This document shows positions 6,974 to 14,551 of a DNA stretch of 16,864 bases, in pieces. The translations under genes and the position numbers were made by a program. The notes beneath the pieces were generated by a model that did not search any database, was not told the origin of the DNA, and saw only the letters and a list, made by a program, of their open reading frames with translations. Within the stretch, counting starts at the first letter, position 1, and each line of letters starts with the position of its first letter. The DNA comes from an uncultured Collinsella sp. (GTDB lineage Bacteria > Actinomycetota > Coriobacteriia > Coriobacteriales > Coriobacteriaceae), in NCBI GenBank assembly GCA_900545555.1, contig UQZI01000044.1, positions 1 to 16,864 on the forward strand. Direction: 5' to 3'.

Positions 6974-8104
6974 ATGTCTGAGTTTGCTGCCGGTCCTGCC
7001 GGTCGTATCGAGCGTGTCCGTGCCCTGATGGCTGAGCGCGGCTACGACGCTATCGTCGTGCGCGACGAGGCCAACCTTCGTTGGCTTACGGGCGTGAAGG
7101 GCGTCTTCGATTACACCTTCGAGTTCCCGCACGCTGCGTTTATTACGGCCGGCCAGTGCCTGTTCCATACCGACTCGCGCTATCTCAACAGTTTTGAGGA
7201 GAACACACCCGCCGGCAGCCCCTGGGTCTACGACATGGACGAGGGCACCATCCCCGGTTGGGTCGCCGGCAAGATCGCGGCCAACAAGTGCCGCGTCTGC
7301 GCTGTCGAGGACGATATGCAGATCAATTTCTACCAGGGTATCCAGCGTGGCTTGGAGGATCGTTCCGTCGCCTGCATGTTGCCGCTGATGCATGACGACA
7401 TTCGCAAGATGCGCGCCATCAAGGACGCCGAGGAGATCGAGCTCATGCGCCATGCGCAGTCGATCACCGACACCGCCTTCCAGCACATGCTCGGCTATAT
7501 TAAGCCCGGTATGACCGAGAAGCAGGTTCGCAACGAGCTCGAGAACTTTATGTTCGCCAACGGCGCCGACAGCCTGGCCTTCGGCTCCATCGTGGCGAGC
7601 GGCCCCAACACCGCCAACCCGCATGCCGTCCCGAGCGACCGCGTGATCGAGAAGGGCGACTTCGTTCTCATGGATTATGGCGCGGGTTATTGCGACTACC
7701 GCTCCGACATGACTCGTACCGTCGTGATGGGCGAGCCTACCCAGGAGCAGCTCGACCTCTATGCGCTCGTGCGCCGTACGCACGAGGAGTGCGTCGCCGC
7801 AATCCATCCGGGCGTCGAGGGCAACGACATTTTCAAGCTTTCCAAGAAGATCATCGGCGATGCCGGTTATGGCGATTACTACAACCATGGTCTGGGCCAC
7901 GGCGTGGGCATCGATATCCATGAGCTGCCCAACTTCAACCGCAGCAAGAACATCATCGAGGTCGGCTCGGTTATCACCATGGAGCCTGGCGTGTATCTGC
8001 CCGGCGTGGGCGGCGTGCGCCTGGAGGACTACGGCGTGGTCACCGAGAACGGCTATGAGCCCTTCACCAAGACCCCGCATGACCTTCACGTCCTCGATTG
8101 CTAG
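6974..8104 (+). CDS. M24B-family Xaa-Pro aminopeptidase/dipeptidase (PepP/PepQ type)
   Basis: A cytoplasmic two-metal peptidase that removes the residue before proline from peptides or dipeptides. The 376-residue length is typical. The N-terminal creatinase-like domain spans about residues 1-130. The pita-bread catalytic domain carries all five metal ligands: D234 and D245 in DYGAGYCDYRSDMTRT, H309 in GLGHGVGIDIHE, E337 in TMEPGVYLP and E351 in RLEDYG. I chose the ATG at 6974 because AAAGGA (6962-6967) lies 6 nt before it; an in-frame ATG at 6929 falls inside the leader palindrome region and lacks a ribosome site. The gene has its own leader and terminator, so it may be monocistronic. The aro-pepP-efp order is ancient. 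Whether it acts on dipeptides or longer peptides cannot be told. Confidence 0.93.
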   Translation: MSEFAAGPAGRIERVRALMAERGYDAIVVRDEANLRWLTGVKGVFDYTFEFPHAAFITAGQCLFHTDSRYLNSFEENTPAGSPWVYDMDEGTIPGWVAGKIAANKCRVCAVEDDMQINFYQGIQRGLEDRSVACMLPLMHDDIRKMRAIKDAEEIELMRHAQSITDTAFQHMLGYIKPGMTEKQVRNELENFMFANGADSLAFGSIVASGPNTANPHAVPSDRVIEKGDFVLMDYGAGYCDYRSDMTRTVVMGEPTQEQLDLYALVRRTHEECVAAIHPGVEGNDIFKLSKKIIGDAGYGDYYNHGLGHGVGIDIHELPNFNRSKNIIEVGSVITMEPGVYLPGVGGVRLEDYGVVTENGYEPFTKTPHDLHVLDC

Positions 8105-8118
8105 TCTACTTCGGTAGA
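8105..8118 (+). other. UUCG-tetraloop hairpin after the peptidase stop codon
   Basis: TCTAC-TTCG-GTAGA begins immediately after the TAG stop (8102-8104). C(UUCG)G loops are unusually stable in RNA. Here it lies 9 nt before the terminator stem and may stabilise the mRNA 3' end. Confidence 0.55.
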
Positions 8119-8127
8119 TAGTTTGGG

Positions 8128-8170
8128 GCGGGGCGTCCGGATCGATTCGGACGCCCCGCGTTCTCTTTTT
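8128..8170 (+). terminator. Strong Rho-independent terminator of the peptidase gene
   Basis: A perfect 12-bp GC-rich stem (8128-8139 with 8148-8159) has an 8-nt loop and is followed by TTCTCTTTTT. It separates the peptidase transcript from the efp operon. Confidence 0.92.
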
Positions 8171-8201
8171 ATGCGCTCGCCGCAGGCGCCGTCTGCAAGT
8201 G

Positions 8202-8207
8202 TATAAT
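8202..8207 (+). promoter_or_regulatory. -10 element of the efp operon promoter
   Basis: A perfect TATAAT lies 32 nt after the terminator. No good -35 is found at 16-18 nt; the best hexamers there match 2-3 of 6. Transcription would begin near 8214, giving a leader of about 50 nt before the efp ATG. The strong terminator just upstream makes a promoter here necessary. Confidence 0.6.
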
Positions 8208-8264
8208 TTCGCTCGTATGTAATTTGGACGCTTGTGCGTTCTGCCCATAACAAGAAAGGTCGCT

Positions 8265-8828
8265 ATGCCTACCATTTCTACCGCCGACTTCAAGAACGGC
8301 CTCGGTCTCCGCATTAAGGACAAGGTCTACACCATTGTCGAGTTCCAGCATGTCAAGCCGGGCAAGGGCGGCGCGTTTGTGCGCTACAAGACCCGCGACA
8401 TCAAGAGCGGCCGCGTCGTCGAGAACACCTGCAACGCCGGCACCAAGTTCGAGAGCGTCATGCTCACCACCCGTGAGTTCCAGTACCTCTACAACGATGG
8501 CGCCGACTACATCTTCATGGACAATGAGACCTATGAGCAGGTTCCTGTTCCCGAGGACATGGTGGGCGAGAACTCCAAGTGGCTGCGCGAGAACGACATC
8601 TGCCAGCTGCTCTTTGCCGACGATGAGCTTATGGGCGTGACCCCGCCGATGTTCATCGAGACCACCATTGTCCAGACCGACCCGGGCTTTAAGGGCGACA
8701 CCGTCCAGGGTTCCACCAAGCCGGCCACGATCGACACCGGCGCCGTCATCCAGGTCCCCATGTACCTCAACGAGGGCGAGGTCATCAAGGTTGACACCCG
8801 CGACGGCAAGTTCGTCTCCCGCGTCTAG
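8265..8828 (+). CDS. efp: Translation elongation factor P
   Basis: Binds ribosomes stalled at polyproline stretches and stimulates peptide-bond formation. The protein has 187 residues in three beta domains: an N-terminal KOW-like domain, then two OB-type domains. The domain I tip is HVKPGKGGAF, placing a Lys at position 34, the residue that is modified in some bacteria. The flanking PGKG loop resembles actinobacterial and Firmicutes forms. No modification enzyme gene lies in the window. AGAAAGG lies 5 nt before the ATG. It is the first gene of a seven-gene operon, with the Asp23-family gene 24 nt downstream. The location next to the Xaa-Pro peptidase gene links two proline-related functions. 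Confidence 0.97.
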   Translation: MPTISTADFKNGLGLRIKDKVYTIVEFQHVKPGKGGAFVRYKTRDIKSGRVVENTCNAGTKFESVMLTTREFQYLYNDGADYIFMDNETYEQVPVPEDMVGENSKWLRENDICQLLFADDELMGVTPPMFIETTIVQTDPGFKGDTVQGSTKPATIDTGAVIQVPMYLNEGEVIKVDTRDGKFVSRV

Positions 8829-8852
8829 CAACCAACTCTTCTAGGAGGACTC

Positions 8853-9215
8853 ATGCCCCAGGAAATCAAGATTGACGGCATCGGTATTTCGCCCGATGTT
8901 CTGACCGCCATCGTCTCGCGCGCCGTGTCCGATGTCGAGGGCATCGCCTCCGTTGGCGTCAAGGACCTTGCCACCAACCTCGTCTCCATGATGCTCTCGT
9001 CCAAGGCCCCGGCTTCCGAGCCGGCGGTCGAGGCCGAGGTCGTCGGCGACAAGCTCGCACTCACCGTGCGCGTTGTGGTGTTCTTTGGCTATCCGTTCAA
9101 GAAACTCGCCGAGGCCGTTCGCGCCGCTGTAGTCGCCGCCATCGATGCCCAGGTGGGTGTCGAGGTCGAGCGCGTTGACGTTTGCATCGACGGCCTCGTT
9201 TTCCCCAAGGAGTAA
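8853..9215 (+). CDS. Asp23/Gls24-family (DUF322) protein
   Basis: A 120-residue member of the Asp23/Gls24 envelope-stress family, matching the type found between efp/acc genes and nusB (YqhY in Bacillus). B. subtilis YqhY has been linked to control of acetyl-CoA carboxylase and fatty acid synthesis; the function here is unknown. The sequence has the family pattern: GIGISPDVLTAIVSRAVSDVEGI at the start (split here as residues 9-31), a VVFFGYPFKKLAEAVRAAV middle, and VERVDVCIDGLVF at the end. No signal peptide or membrane helix is seen. A perfect AGGAGG (8843-8848) lies 4 nt before the ATG. nusB begins 3 nt after the stop. The accB and accC genes that often precede it are absent. Confidence 0.9.
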   Translation: MPQEIKIDGIGISPDVLTAIVSRAVSDVEGIASVGVKDLATNLVSMMLSSKAPASEPAVEAEVVGDKLALTVRVVVFFGYPFKKLAEAVRAAVVAAIDAQVGVEVERVDVCIDGLVFPKE

Positions 9216-9218
9216 CCT

Positions 9219-9806
9219 TTGAGCCTTAAGGTTTATCGCGGGCGCACGCTTGCCCGCAGTCAGGCGCTGCAGCTGCTGTTCCAGGCCGAGGCCACGGACA
9301 GCCCGCTCGAGCGCGTCCTCGAGGGCGATTTCCTGATCTCGAAGGGTCCCCTCGACCCCTATGCGCTGGAGCTGTGCCGCGGTGCTTACGAGCATATCGA
9401 CCGCATCGACTGCGCTCTGCGCTCCGTTGCCAAGAACTGGGATCTTATGCGCATGCCCGGCGCCGACCGCAATCTGCTGCGTATCGCCGTCTACGAGATG
9501 CGCTTCCTCACCGACGAGGAGGTCTCGGACGCTATCGTGATCAACGAGGCCGTCGAACTTGCCAAGGCCTATGGCACCGACCAGTCCGCATCGTTTGTCA
9601 ACGGCGTGCTGGGCAAGATCGCGCGCAGCGAGGAGCTGCCGGGTGAGGACCTGTACCAGGAGCTGCTGGCCGAGGATCGTGCTCGCGAGGAGGCGCAGGC
9701 TGCCGAGTCGGCCGCCAAGGTCGCTGCCGCTCAGGCTACCGCCGGTGTACTTGCCGAGGATGTGGACGCTGCTGAGGCCGTCGAGGCCGACTCCGTCGAG
9801 GAGTAG
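9219..9806 (+). CDS. nusB: Transcription antitermination factor NusB, with acidic C-terminal extension
   Basis: Binds boxA RNA with NusE (S10) and supports antitermination in rRNA operons. The helical NusB core spans about residues 1-136: RTLARSQALQLLFQAE, WDLMRMPGADRNLLRIAVYEM and INEAVELAKAYGTDQSASF all match the family. The protein is 195 residues against a usual 130-150. The extra roughly 55 residues are rich in Ala, Glu and Asp and look disordered. The start is TTG, a rare choice, supported by AAGGAG (9207-9212) 6 nt upstream and the normal N-terminus RTLAR. xseB follows after 2 nt. Confidence 0.94.
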   Translation: MSLKVYRGRTLARSQALQLLFQAEATDSPLERVLEGDFLISKGPLDPYALELCRGAYEHIDRIDCALRSVAKNWDLMRMPGADRNLLRIAVYEMRFLTDEEVSDAIVINEAVELAKAYGTDQSASFVNGVLGKIARSEELPGEDLYQELLAEDRAREEAQAAESAAKVAAAQATAGVLAEDVDAAEAVEADSVEE

Positions 9807-9808
9807 CC

Positions 9809-10075
9809 ATGCCAGAGGGTTCTGTCCGCAACTTTGACGAGATCTCGGACCGTCTGGACCAGATCATCGCTACCGTTCGCTCCAAGGATACGTCCTTGGA
9901 GCGTTCACTCGATCTGTTTGACGAAGCGATTGAGCTGGGCTCCCGCGCGGTCGATATGGTCGACAAGTTTGAGCTGACGCCGCGTGAGGCCGACAAGCTC
10001 GAGCAGGAATACGATGAGGATGCGGCAAACGAGTCCCAAGATAGACAGGCTGCATCCCCGGATACGAATGGTTGA
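9809..10075 (+). CDS. xseB: Exodeoxyribonuclease VII small subunit
   Basis: The 88-residue small subunit of ExoVII, which with XseA degrades single-stranded DNA. The core (about 9-60) shows the helical hairpin pattern FDEISDRLDQIIATVRSKD then SLERSLDLFDEAIELG, as in the family. Residues 66-88 form a polar, acidic tail. GAGGAG (9798-9803) lies 5 nt before the ATG. xseA, its usual immediate upstream partner, is absent here; nusB takes that place, so XseA must be encoded elsewhere if the enzyme works. The stop overlaps the next start (TGATG). Confidence 0.85.
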   Translation: MPEGSVRNFDEISDRLDQIIATVRSKDTSLERSLDLFDEAIELGSRAVDMVDKFELTPREADKLEQEYDEDAANESQDRQAASPDTNG

Positions 10076-10887
10076 TGGCATTCATGAAACGCGTGCGTCT
10101 CGATGACGAACTGATTTCACAGGGCATCTGCGCCGATCGCGCGGATGCCCTTCGCACTCTTATGGCCGGCTTGGTCTCTAGCGGCGGCGAGCGTTTGACT
10201 TCGCCTGGCCTTAAGGTGACCCCGGGCTTGCCTCTGCACGTGAAGGGGCGCATTCCGTACGTTGGGCGCGGCGGCCTTAAGCTCGAGGGTGCGCTCGATG
10301 CGTTTTGTATCGACCCGACGGGCCTTGCCTGCCTGGACGTAGGCTGCTCTACCGGCGGCTTTACCGATTGCCTGCTCAAGCGCGGAGCTGCGACCGTTGT
10401 TTCGGTGGACGTGGGTCGCGCCCAGTTTGATTGGTCGTTGCGTCAGGACGATCGCGTGACGCTGCATGAGCGCACAAACGTGACGCAGCTGCCTGAGCTT
10501 GGCTATGCCGGTGCCATCGACCTGGCTGTATGTGATGTCTCGTTTACCAGCATCGCGAATATCATCGACGCCGTGCTGGCGTGCCTGAAGCCTTCGGGTT
10601 CGTTCTGCACGCTCGTAAAGCCCCAGTTTGAGGCGCCGGCTGCGCTGGTGGGCGACGGCGGTATCGTGACCGACTCCGCCGTCCGCCGCGATACGCTCGT
10701 GGCGGCGATTGAGCTTTTTGCCGCCAAGGGCCTGTTCCCGCTTGACGTGTGCGTGTCGCCCATCCATGGCGCTAAGGGCAACGTTGAGTTTTTCCTGTAC
10801 GGCACAAGGTTTGCCACTGGTGAACGCACCGACGATGAGCTGCAATCCCAGGTATCGGCTTTGAGCGAGAAAGCTGCAATGCTATGA
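10075..10887 (+). CDS. tlyA: TlyA-family rRNA 2'-O-methyltransferase (hemolysin A family)
   Basis: A SAM-dependent 2'-O-methyltransferase; mycobacterial TlyA modifies 16S C1409 and 23S C1920, affecting capreomycin sensitivity. The protein has 270 residues. The N-terminal S4 RNA-binding domain is MKRVRLDDELISQG through about residue 60. YVGRGGLKL supplies the catalytic Lys, LDVGCSTGGFTD (D88) the SAM site (Cys in place of the usual Ala), DVSFTS the Asp, KPQFE the second Lys, and GAKGNVEFF the Glu. Three starts are possible: TTG 10072, ATG 10075 and ATG 10084. I prefer 10075 for its TGATG overlap with xseB, since no strong ribosome site is seen. The ATG at 10084 fits the family N-terminus equally well. 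nadK overlaps the stop by 4 nt. Confidence 0.92.
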   Translation: MAFMKRVRLDDELISQGICADRADALRTLMAGLVSSGGERLTSPGLKVTPGLPLHVKGRIPYVGRGGLKLEGALDAFCIDPTGLACLDVGCSTGGFTDCLLKRGAATVVSVDVGRAQFDWSLRQDDRVTLHERTNVTQLPELGYAGAIDLAVCDVSFTSIANIIDAVLACLKPSGSFCTLVKPQFEAPAALVGDGGIVTDSAVRRDTLVAAIELFAAKGLFPLDVCVSPIHGAKGNVEFFLYGTRFATGERTDDELQSQVSALSEKAAML

Positions 10888-11744
10888 AGGTCTTTCTGGT
10901 TCCCAATTACTACAAGCAAGAGGCGGTCGAGAGCGGCCTGATGCTCGAGCTTTGGCTTTCGCGCCAGGGTTATGAGGTGGCATGGGCTGCCGATCAGCGC
11001 TCCAAGATCCAAAGCGCGCCCGATGTTGACGATGCCGACCTGGTCATTACGCTCGGCGGCGACGGAACGCTGCTGCGCGCTGCCCGCATCCTCAACTATC
11101 GCGAGATTCCCATTTTGGGTCTTTCCTATGGTCATTTGGGCTTTTTGACGGCCGCGAGTCCCGAGGAGCGCGACATTTTGCAGGTTGTGAGCGATGCCCT
11201 GTCCGGCGAGCTCCACGTGAGCCGCCGCGCCACCATCGCCGCCGATATCGTTTCGGTGCGCGAAGACGGCACGAAGGATGTTGTGCGCACGTTTGCCCTC
11301 AACGATATGGCACTTACGCGCGGTCCCCTGTCCGATATGGTTGAGTTTGACATCACGGTGTCGGGCCACCATATCGATCGACTGCGTGGCGACGGCGTGG
11401 TCGTGTCCACGGCGACTGGTTCTACGGGGTACGCGCTCAGTGCAGGTGGCCCCATCGTGAGCCCCGACTATACGGGTATGGTCTGCGTACCCATTGCGCC
11501 GCACACCATTCAGGCCCGTGCTTTTTTGACCTCGCCGAGTGATGTCGTTGAGATCTTTATGTCTGATGATCGCCCGAGCGTGCCGGCGATTGCCATCGAC
11601 GGACAGTTTATTACCTGCGATGGCACGGTCGAGAGCGTGGCCGTGCGCCGCGGGCCCGGAGATGTTCTGCTGCTGGATTACGGCCCCGAGAGCTTCTATA
11701 ACTCGGTGAGCCGCGTATTCTATGGAGTCCGTCATGATCGATGA
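10884..11744 (+). CDS. nadK: NAD kinase
   Basis: Phosphorylates NAD to NADP with ATP or polyphosphate and sets the NADP(H) pool. The 286-residue length is typical. Motifs are GGDGTLLRAAR (G58, G59, D60, G61), the family loop GFLTAASPEE, NDMALTRG and the NAD-binding segment STATGSTGYALSAGGP (around T176-Y183). The usual NE is ND here, a mild change found in some relatives. The gene starts in an ATGA overlap with tlyA and ends in an 11-nt overlap with recN. The tlyA-nadK-recN order is shared with actinobacteria such as Mycobacterium. Confidence 0.95.
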   Translation: MKVFLVPNYYKQEAVESGLMLELWLSRQGYEVAWAADQRSKIQSAPDVDDADLVITLGGDGTLLRAARILNYREIPILGLSYGHLGFLTAASPEERDILQVVSDALSGELHVSRRATIAADIVSVREDGTKDVVRTFALNDMALTRGPLSDMVEFDITVSGHHIDRLRGDGVVVSTATGSTGYALSAGGPIVSPDYTGMVCVPIAPHTIQARAFLTSPSDVVEIFMSDDRPSVPAIAIDGQFITCDGTVESVAVRRGPGDVLLLDYGPESFYNSVSRVFYGVRHDR

Positions 11745-13362
11745 GCTGCAGGTTTCTAACATTGCACTCATTCGCGAGGCGACGCTGGTGCCGAGTACGG
11801 GCCTAACGGTTTTGACCGGCGAGACTGGCGCCGGTAAGACCGCGCTGCTTTCGGCGCTCAAGCTCATTTTGGGCGAGCGTGCAGATTCGTCGACGGTGCG
11901 CGAGGGCGAGGCGCTGGCGAGTGTCGAGGCGCGCTTGTTCGACGGCCCGCACGACACGGAAGGCTTCACGGTCCAGCGCAGCCTTTCTGCCGAGGGCCGC
12001 AGCCGCGTGAAGATTGACGGCCGCATCGCCAGTGTGCGCGAGCTTTCGGAGCGCGTTGGCGTGATGATGGATCTGTGCGGCCAGCACGAGCACCAGCGCT
12101 TGCTCGACCCGGCGCATCACGTTGCGATGGTCGATGCGTGGGCAGGGCGCTCTGCGCTCGAGGCGCTGGATGCGTATCGCGCCTGCTTTAAGGCATCGCG
12201 CGCTGCCGCCAAGGAGGTTCGACGCGTCGAAGAGGCCTCACGTGCGCAGGGGAGCCGCGTCGAGGAGGCGCGCTTTGCCCTCGAGCGCATCGGCGAGGTC
12301 GACCCCAAGCCGGGCGAGTATGAGGAGCTCGAGGAGCTGCTGCCGCGCTCGGAGCACGCCGAGGTCTTGGTGGCGACGGCTAACGATGCCCATGCATCGC
12401 TTGCCGCCGAAGGGGGAGCGCTCGATGCCGTGAACAGTGCCGTGGCAGAGCTTTCTCGAATGGCTACCGTCGATCGCAAACTGGGCGACATTGCCGATGC
12501 ACTTTCGGATGCTTGTATCTCCCTTGAGGATTGCGCGAACGAGCTTCGTGCCTATCGCGATGGCATCGCCTTCGACGCGCGCGAGCTCGCTCGCATGCGT
12601 GAGCGGTATTCCGACCTCAAGGGCCTGTTGCGTCAGTGGGGTCCCACTATGGACGATGTTTTCGCCATGCGCGATCGCTCTCAAGAGCTGCTGTCCCTGG
12701 TTGATGATGGCGATGAACAGATCAAAAAGGCGCGTGAATCACTTGGTGCTGCCGAGCGCGAGTTGTTTGCCGCTGCCAAGGCGCTTAAGCGCGCTCGCAA
12801 TACGGCTGCCCCGCGCTTCTGCCACGAGGTTGGTCGTCAGATGGCACGCTTGGAGATGGGCGGCGCCGAGCTCGTTTGGGAGTCGCGTGATCTTCCGCGC
12901 GCCGAGTGGACGCCGGCGGGTCCTTCGAGCTACGAGCTTTTGTATCGCAGCGGTGCCGGCTTGACGCCGCGACCCCTGCGCCGCATTGCGTCGGGCGGCG
13001 AGCTCAGCCGCGTTATGCTCGCGAGCAAGGTGGTCTTGGGTAATGCTGACGGCGTCGATACACTGGTATTTGACGAGGTCGATGCCGGTGTCGGCGGCTC
13101 CACGGCTCGTGCTCTTGCTGGTGTGCTGGTCGATCTTGCCGCTACGCATCAAGTGATTGTCGTAACCCACTTGGCGCAAGTCGCCGTCATGGCCGATAAG
13201 CACTACGTGGTGAGCAAGGAACCCGGCGATGTTCCCCAGACGCATCTGGACGAGGTGACGGGAGACGCCTGTACCGCAGAGATCGCCCGAATGCTGAGCG
13301 GCGATCAGTCCGAGGCAAGCTTGGCCCACGCAAAGCAGATGCTCGAAGAAGCTCGAGGCTAA
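11734..13362 (+). CDS. recN: DNA repair protein RecN
   Basis: An SMC-like ATPase that acts early in double-strand break repair. The 542-residue length is close to the family's 550-570. The N-terminal Walker A is GETGAGKT (29-36). Two helical arms (roughly 140-380) flank a coiled-coil hinge, with many Ala, Arg and Glu. The ABC signature is IASGGELSRVML (S420-E423), and Walker B is LVFDEVDAG (D447, E448). GGAG (11724-11727) lies 6 nt before the ATG at 11734; an earlier in-frame ATG at 11722 overlaps that site. This is the last gene of the efp operon. No LexA-type box was recognised upstream, and as an operon member RecN is unlikely to have its own SOS promoter here. Confidence 0.95.
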   Translation: MIDELQVSNIALIREATLVPSTGLTVLTGETGAGKTALLSALKLILGERADSSTVREGEALASVEARLFDGPHDTEGFTVQRSLSAEGRSRVKIDGRIASVRELSERVGVMMDLCGQHEHQRLLDPAHHVAMVDAWAGRSALEALDAYRACFKASRAAAKEVRRVEEASRAQGSRVEEARFALERIGEVDPKPGEYEELEELLPRSEHAEVLVATANDAHASLAAEGGALDAVNSAVAELSRMATVDRKLGDIADALSDACISLEDCANELRAYRDGIAFDARELARMRERYSDLKGLLRQWGPTMDDVFAMRDRSQELLSLVDDGDEQIKKARESLGAAERELFAAAKALKRARNTAAPRFCHEVGRQMARLEMGGAELVWESRDLPRAEWTPAGPSSYELLYRSGAGLTPRPLRRIASGGELSRVMLASKVVLGNADGVDTLVFDEVDAGVGGSTARALAGVLVDLAATHQVIVVTHLAQVAVMADKHYVVSKEPGDVPQTHLDEVTGDACTAEIARMLSGDQSEASLAHAKQMLEEARG

Positions 13363-13380
13363 GTTGTATCAGCGGTGTTG

Positions 13381-13413
13381 GTGGGACAAAATAGACTGAT
13401 ATTTTTGTCCCAC
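13381..13413. repeat. Perfect 11-bp inverted repeat between convergent recN and rpiR
   Basis: GTGGGACAAAA (13381-13391) and TTTTGTCCCAC (13403-13413) are exact inverses around an 11-nt loop. It lies between the 3' ends of two converging genes and could be a bidirectional terminator, but neither side is followed by a clear T-tract. A second pairing, TATCAG (13367-13372) with CTGATA (13396-13401), is followed by TTTTT and interlocks with the first. Confidence 0.65.
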
Positions 13414-13421
13414 TACGCGTT

Positions 13422-14279
13422 TTACTCAACGACCTTGTCCGGCTGGATGAGCTCCTCGTAGTAGCTGATATGTTCGCGAGCGTCTTCAATCTCGGGCAGC
13501 AGGAAGTTGTAGATAACTTCGATGATCATCGTGGCGCTGATCTTGGAGAACGCAAAGTCGCCCGTCGTCAGCAACGCCTCGTGGTTGACGGTATTAAAAG
13601 TATAGTCTGCCAGGCGTGCGAGCGGGGATTTGCTGTCGCTGCTGATGACGACTACGGTTGCACCGCAGTCGCGAGCAGCTTTTGCCATGCGATTCAGTCG
13701 GCGCGATTTGCCGGAGTTTGAGATGAGCACGATGACGTCGCCGGGGCGTAGCGTGAGCGCAAACCCAATCGAGGTCTCGCTGATGGTGCTCGCCATGCAG
13801 CGAAGGCCCAGCTGCGAAAACTTAAATGTCGCATCGAGCGCGACCGCGTTCGTATTGCCCACAGCCGCAAACTCAGTAACCCCTGCATGCTTAAGGGCAT
13901 GCACAACAGCCGCCAACGTATCGTGGTCGATCCCGTCGATGGTCGCATTAAGCTCGCTCACCTTGGCAGCCAGGATGTTCTTAAGGCTCTGCTCCATATT
14001 GTCGAGCGAGACTTCGTCAGTCAGGCCCTCGTTGCGCTGGCTTTCCAAATCCCTCGCCAACGAAAACTGAAAGCTGCGGAAGCTGCCAAAGCCCAGCTTG
14101 CGGCAGAAGCGCGAAACCGTCGCCTCGGACGTGGCAGCGGCTCGTGAGAGCTGGGCGGCCGTCAGGCGCGGCGCCTCGGACTGGTGCTCCAATATATAGT
14201 CGACAATGCGCTGCTCGGACTCGCTGTATCCCTGATGGGTACTAATGAGGGAAAGTGCGCTCTTGCTACTATCGGTCAT
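13422..14279 (-). CDS. RpiR-family transcriptional regulator (HTH plus SIS domain)
   Basis: A 285-residue sugar-phosphate sensing regulator. Residues 1-77 form the RpiR helix-turn-helix, with LTAAQLSRAAATSEATVSRF and the family pattern CRKLGFGSFRSFQ. The SIS domain (about 120-250) binds phosphosugars and shows GVTEFAAVGNTNAVALD and VIVLISNSGKSRRLNRMA. The start at 14279 is supported by AGGAG 6 nt upstream on this strand; a longer frame from 14327 would place its start in the promoter region. It is divergent from the PTS gene, so it probably controls that gene in response to a phosphosugar. Whether it represses or activates is not visible. Confidence 0.93.
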   Translation of the reverse strand: MTDSSKSALSLISTHQGYSESEQRIVDYILEHQSEAPRLTAAQLSRAAATSEATVSRFCRKLGFGSFRSFQFSLARDLESQRNEGLTDEVSLDNMEQSLKNILAAKVSELNATIDGIDHDTLAAVVHALKHAGVTEFAAVGNTNAVALDATFKFSQLGLRCMASTISETSIGFALTLRPGDVIVLISNSGKSRRLNRMAKAARDCGATVVVISSDSKSPLARLADYTFNTVNHEALLTTGDFAFSKISATMIIEVIYNFLLPEIEDAREHISYYEELIQPDKVVE

Positions 14280-14327
14280 GGATGGCTCCTGGTTGGCATG
14301 AAAATCGGAATCGTTTTGTAATGTCAT

Positions 14328-14333
14328 AGTATA
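14328..14333 (-). promoter_or_regulatory. Candidate -10 of the rpiR-family gene
   Basis: TATACT on the minus strand (5 of 6 to consensus) gives a leader of about 40 nt to the start at 14279. No convincing -35 is seen at normal spacing; TTGTTA lies upstream but is too close. Confidence 0.35.
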
Positions 14334-14381
14334 GGGGGATTTTCAATAACAAGATACACCTTGCCGTTTCAAGTGTTGATG

Positions 14382-14424
14382 GTAAACTTTCACCTACCGT
14401 TTACGGTTATGAAAGAACCTTTCA
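14382..14424. promoter_or_regulatory. Cluster of palindromes, candidate operator of the RpiR regulator
   Basis: Three inverted repeats overlap or adjoin in the divergent gap. GTAAAC (14382-14387) pairs with GTTTAC (14399-14404). ACCGT-TT-ACGGT occupies 14396-14407. TGAAAG-AAC-CTTTCA (14410-14424) is exact with a 3-nt centre. CTTTCACC also occurs twice, at 14387-14394 and 14419-14426, 32 bp (three helical turns) apart. This placing suits binding of a dimeric regulator or a pair of dimers. Assignment to the adjacent RpiR protein is inference. Confidence 0.55.
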
Positions 14425-14446
14425 CCGGAGAATTGCGCCTTGTCTC

Positions 14447-14475
14447 TTCTCACGCGGACGGTAGGTTGGTATCTT
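14447..14475 (+). promoter_or_regulatory. Candidate promoter of the PTS gene
   Basis: TTCTCA (14447-14452, 4 of 6) is followed after 17 nt by TATCTT (14470-14475, 4 of 6), preceded by TGG as an extended -10. The start would be near 14482. The palindrome at 14410-14424 would centre about 65 nt upstream of this, a position more typical of activation than of blocking. Confidence 0.4.
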
Positions 14476-14490
14476 TCAGTTGTGGAAAAG

Positions 14491-14529
14491 CGCGCAAGGA
14501 CGCGCGTGTAGGGGAGCGCCTGCGGGCGC
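14491..14529 (+). other. Two short hairpins in the PTS gene leader
   Basis: CGCGC (14491-14495) pairs with GCGCG (14502-14506), and GCGCC-TGCG-GGCGC (14516-14529) is a perfect 5-bp tetraloop hairpin. Both lie before the AGGAGGG ribosome site at 14541-14547. They may stabilise the mRNA; no T-tract makes them terminators. Confidence 0.45.
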
Positions 14530-14551
14530 AAAACTTAAAAAGGAGGGACAC

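Noticed and set aside
14410..14424. CcpA cre site
   Set aside because: The arms resemble cre, but the centre is AAC (3 nt) in place of the required CG, giving 15 and not 14 bp.
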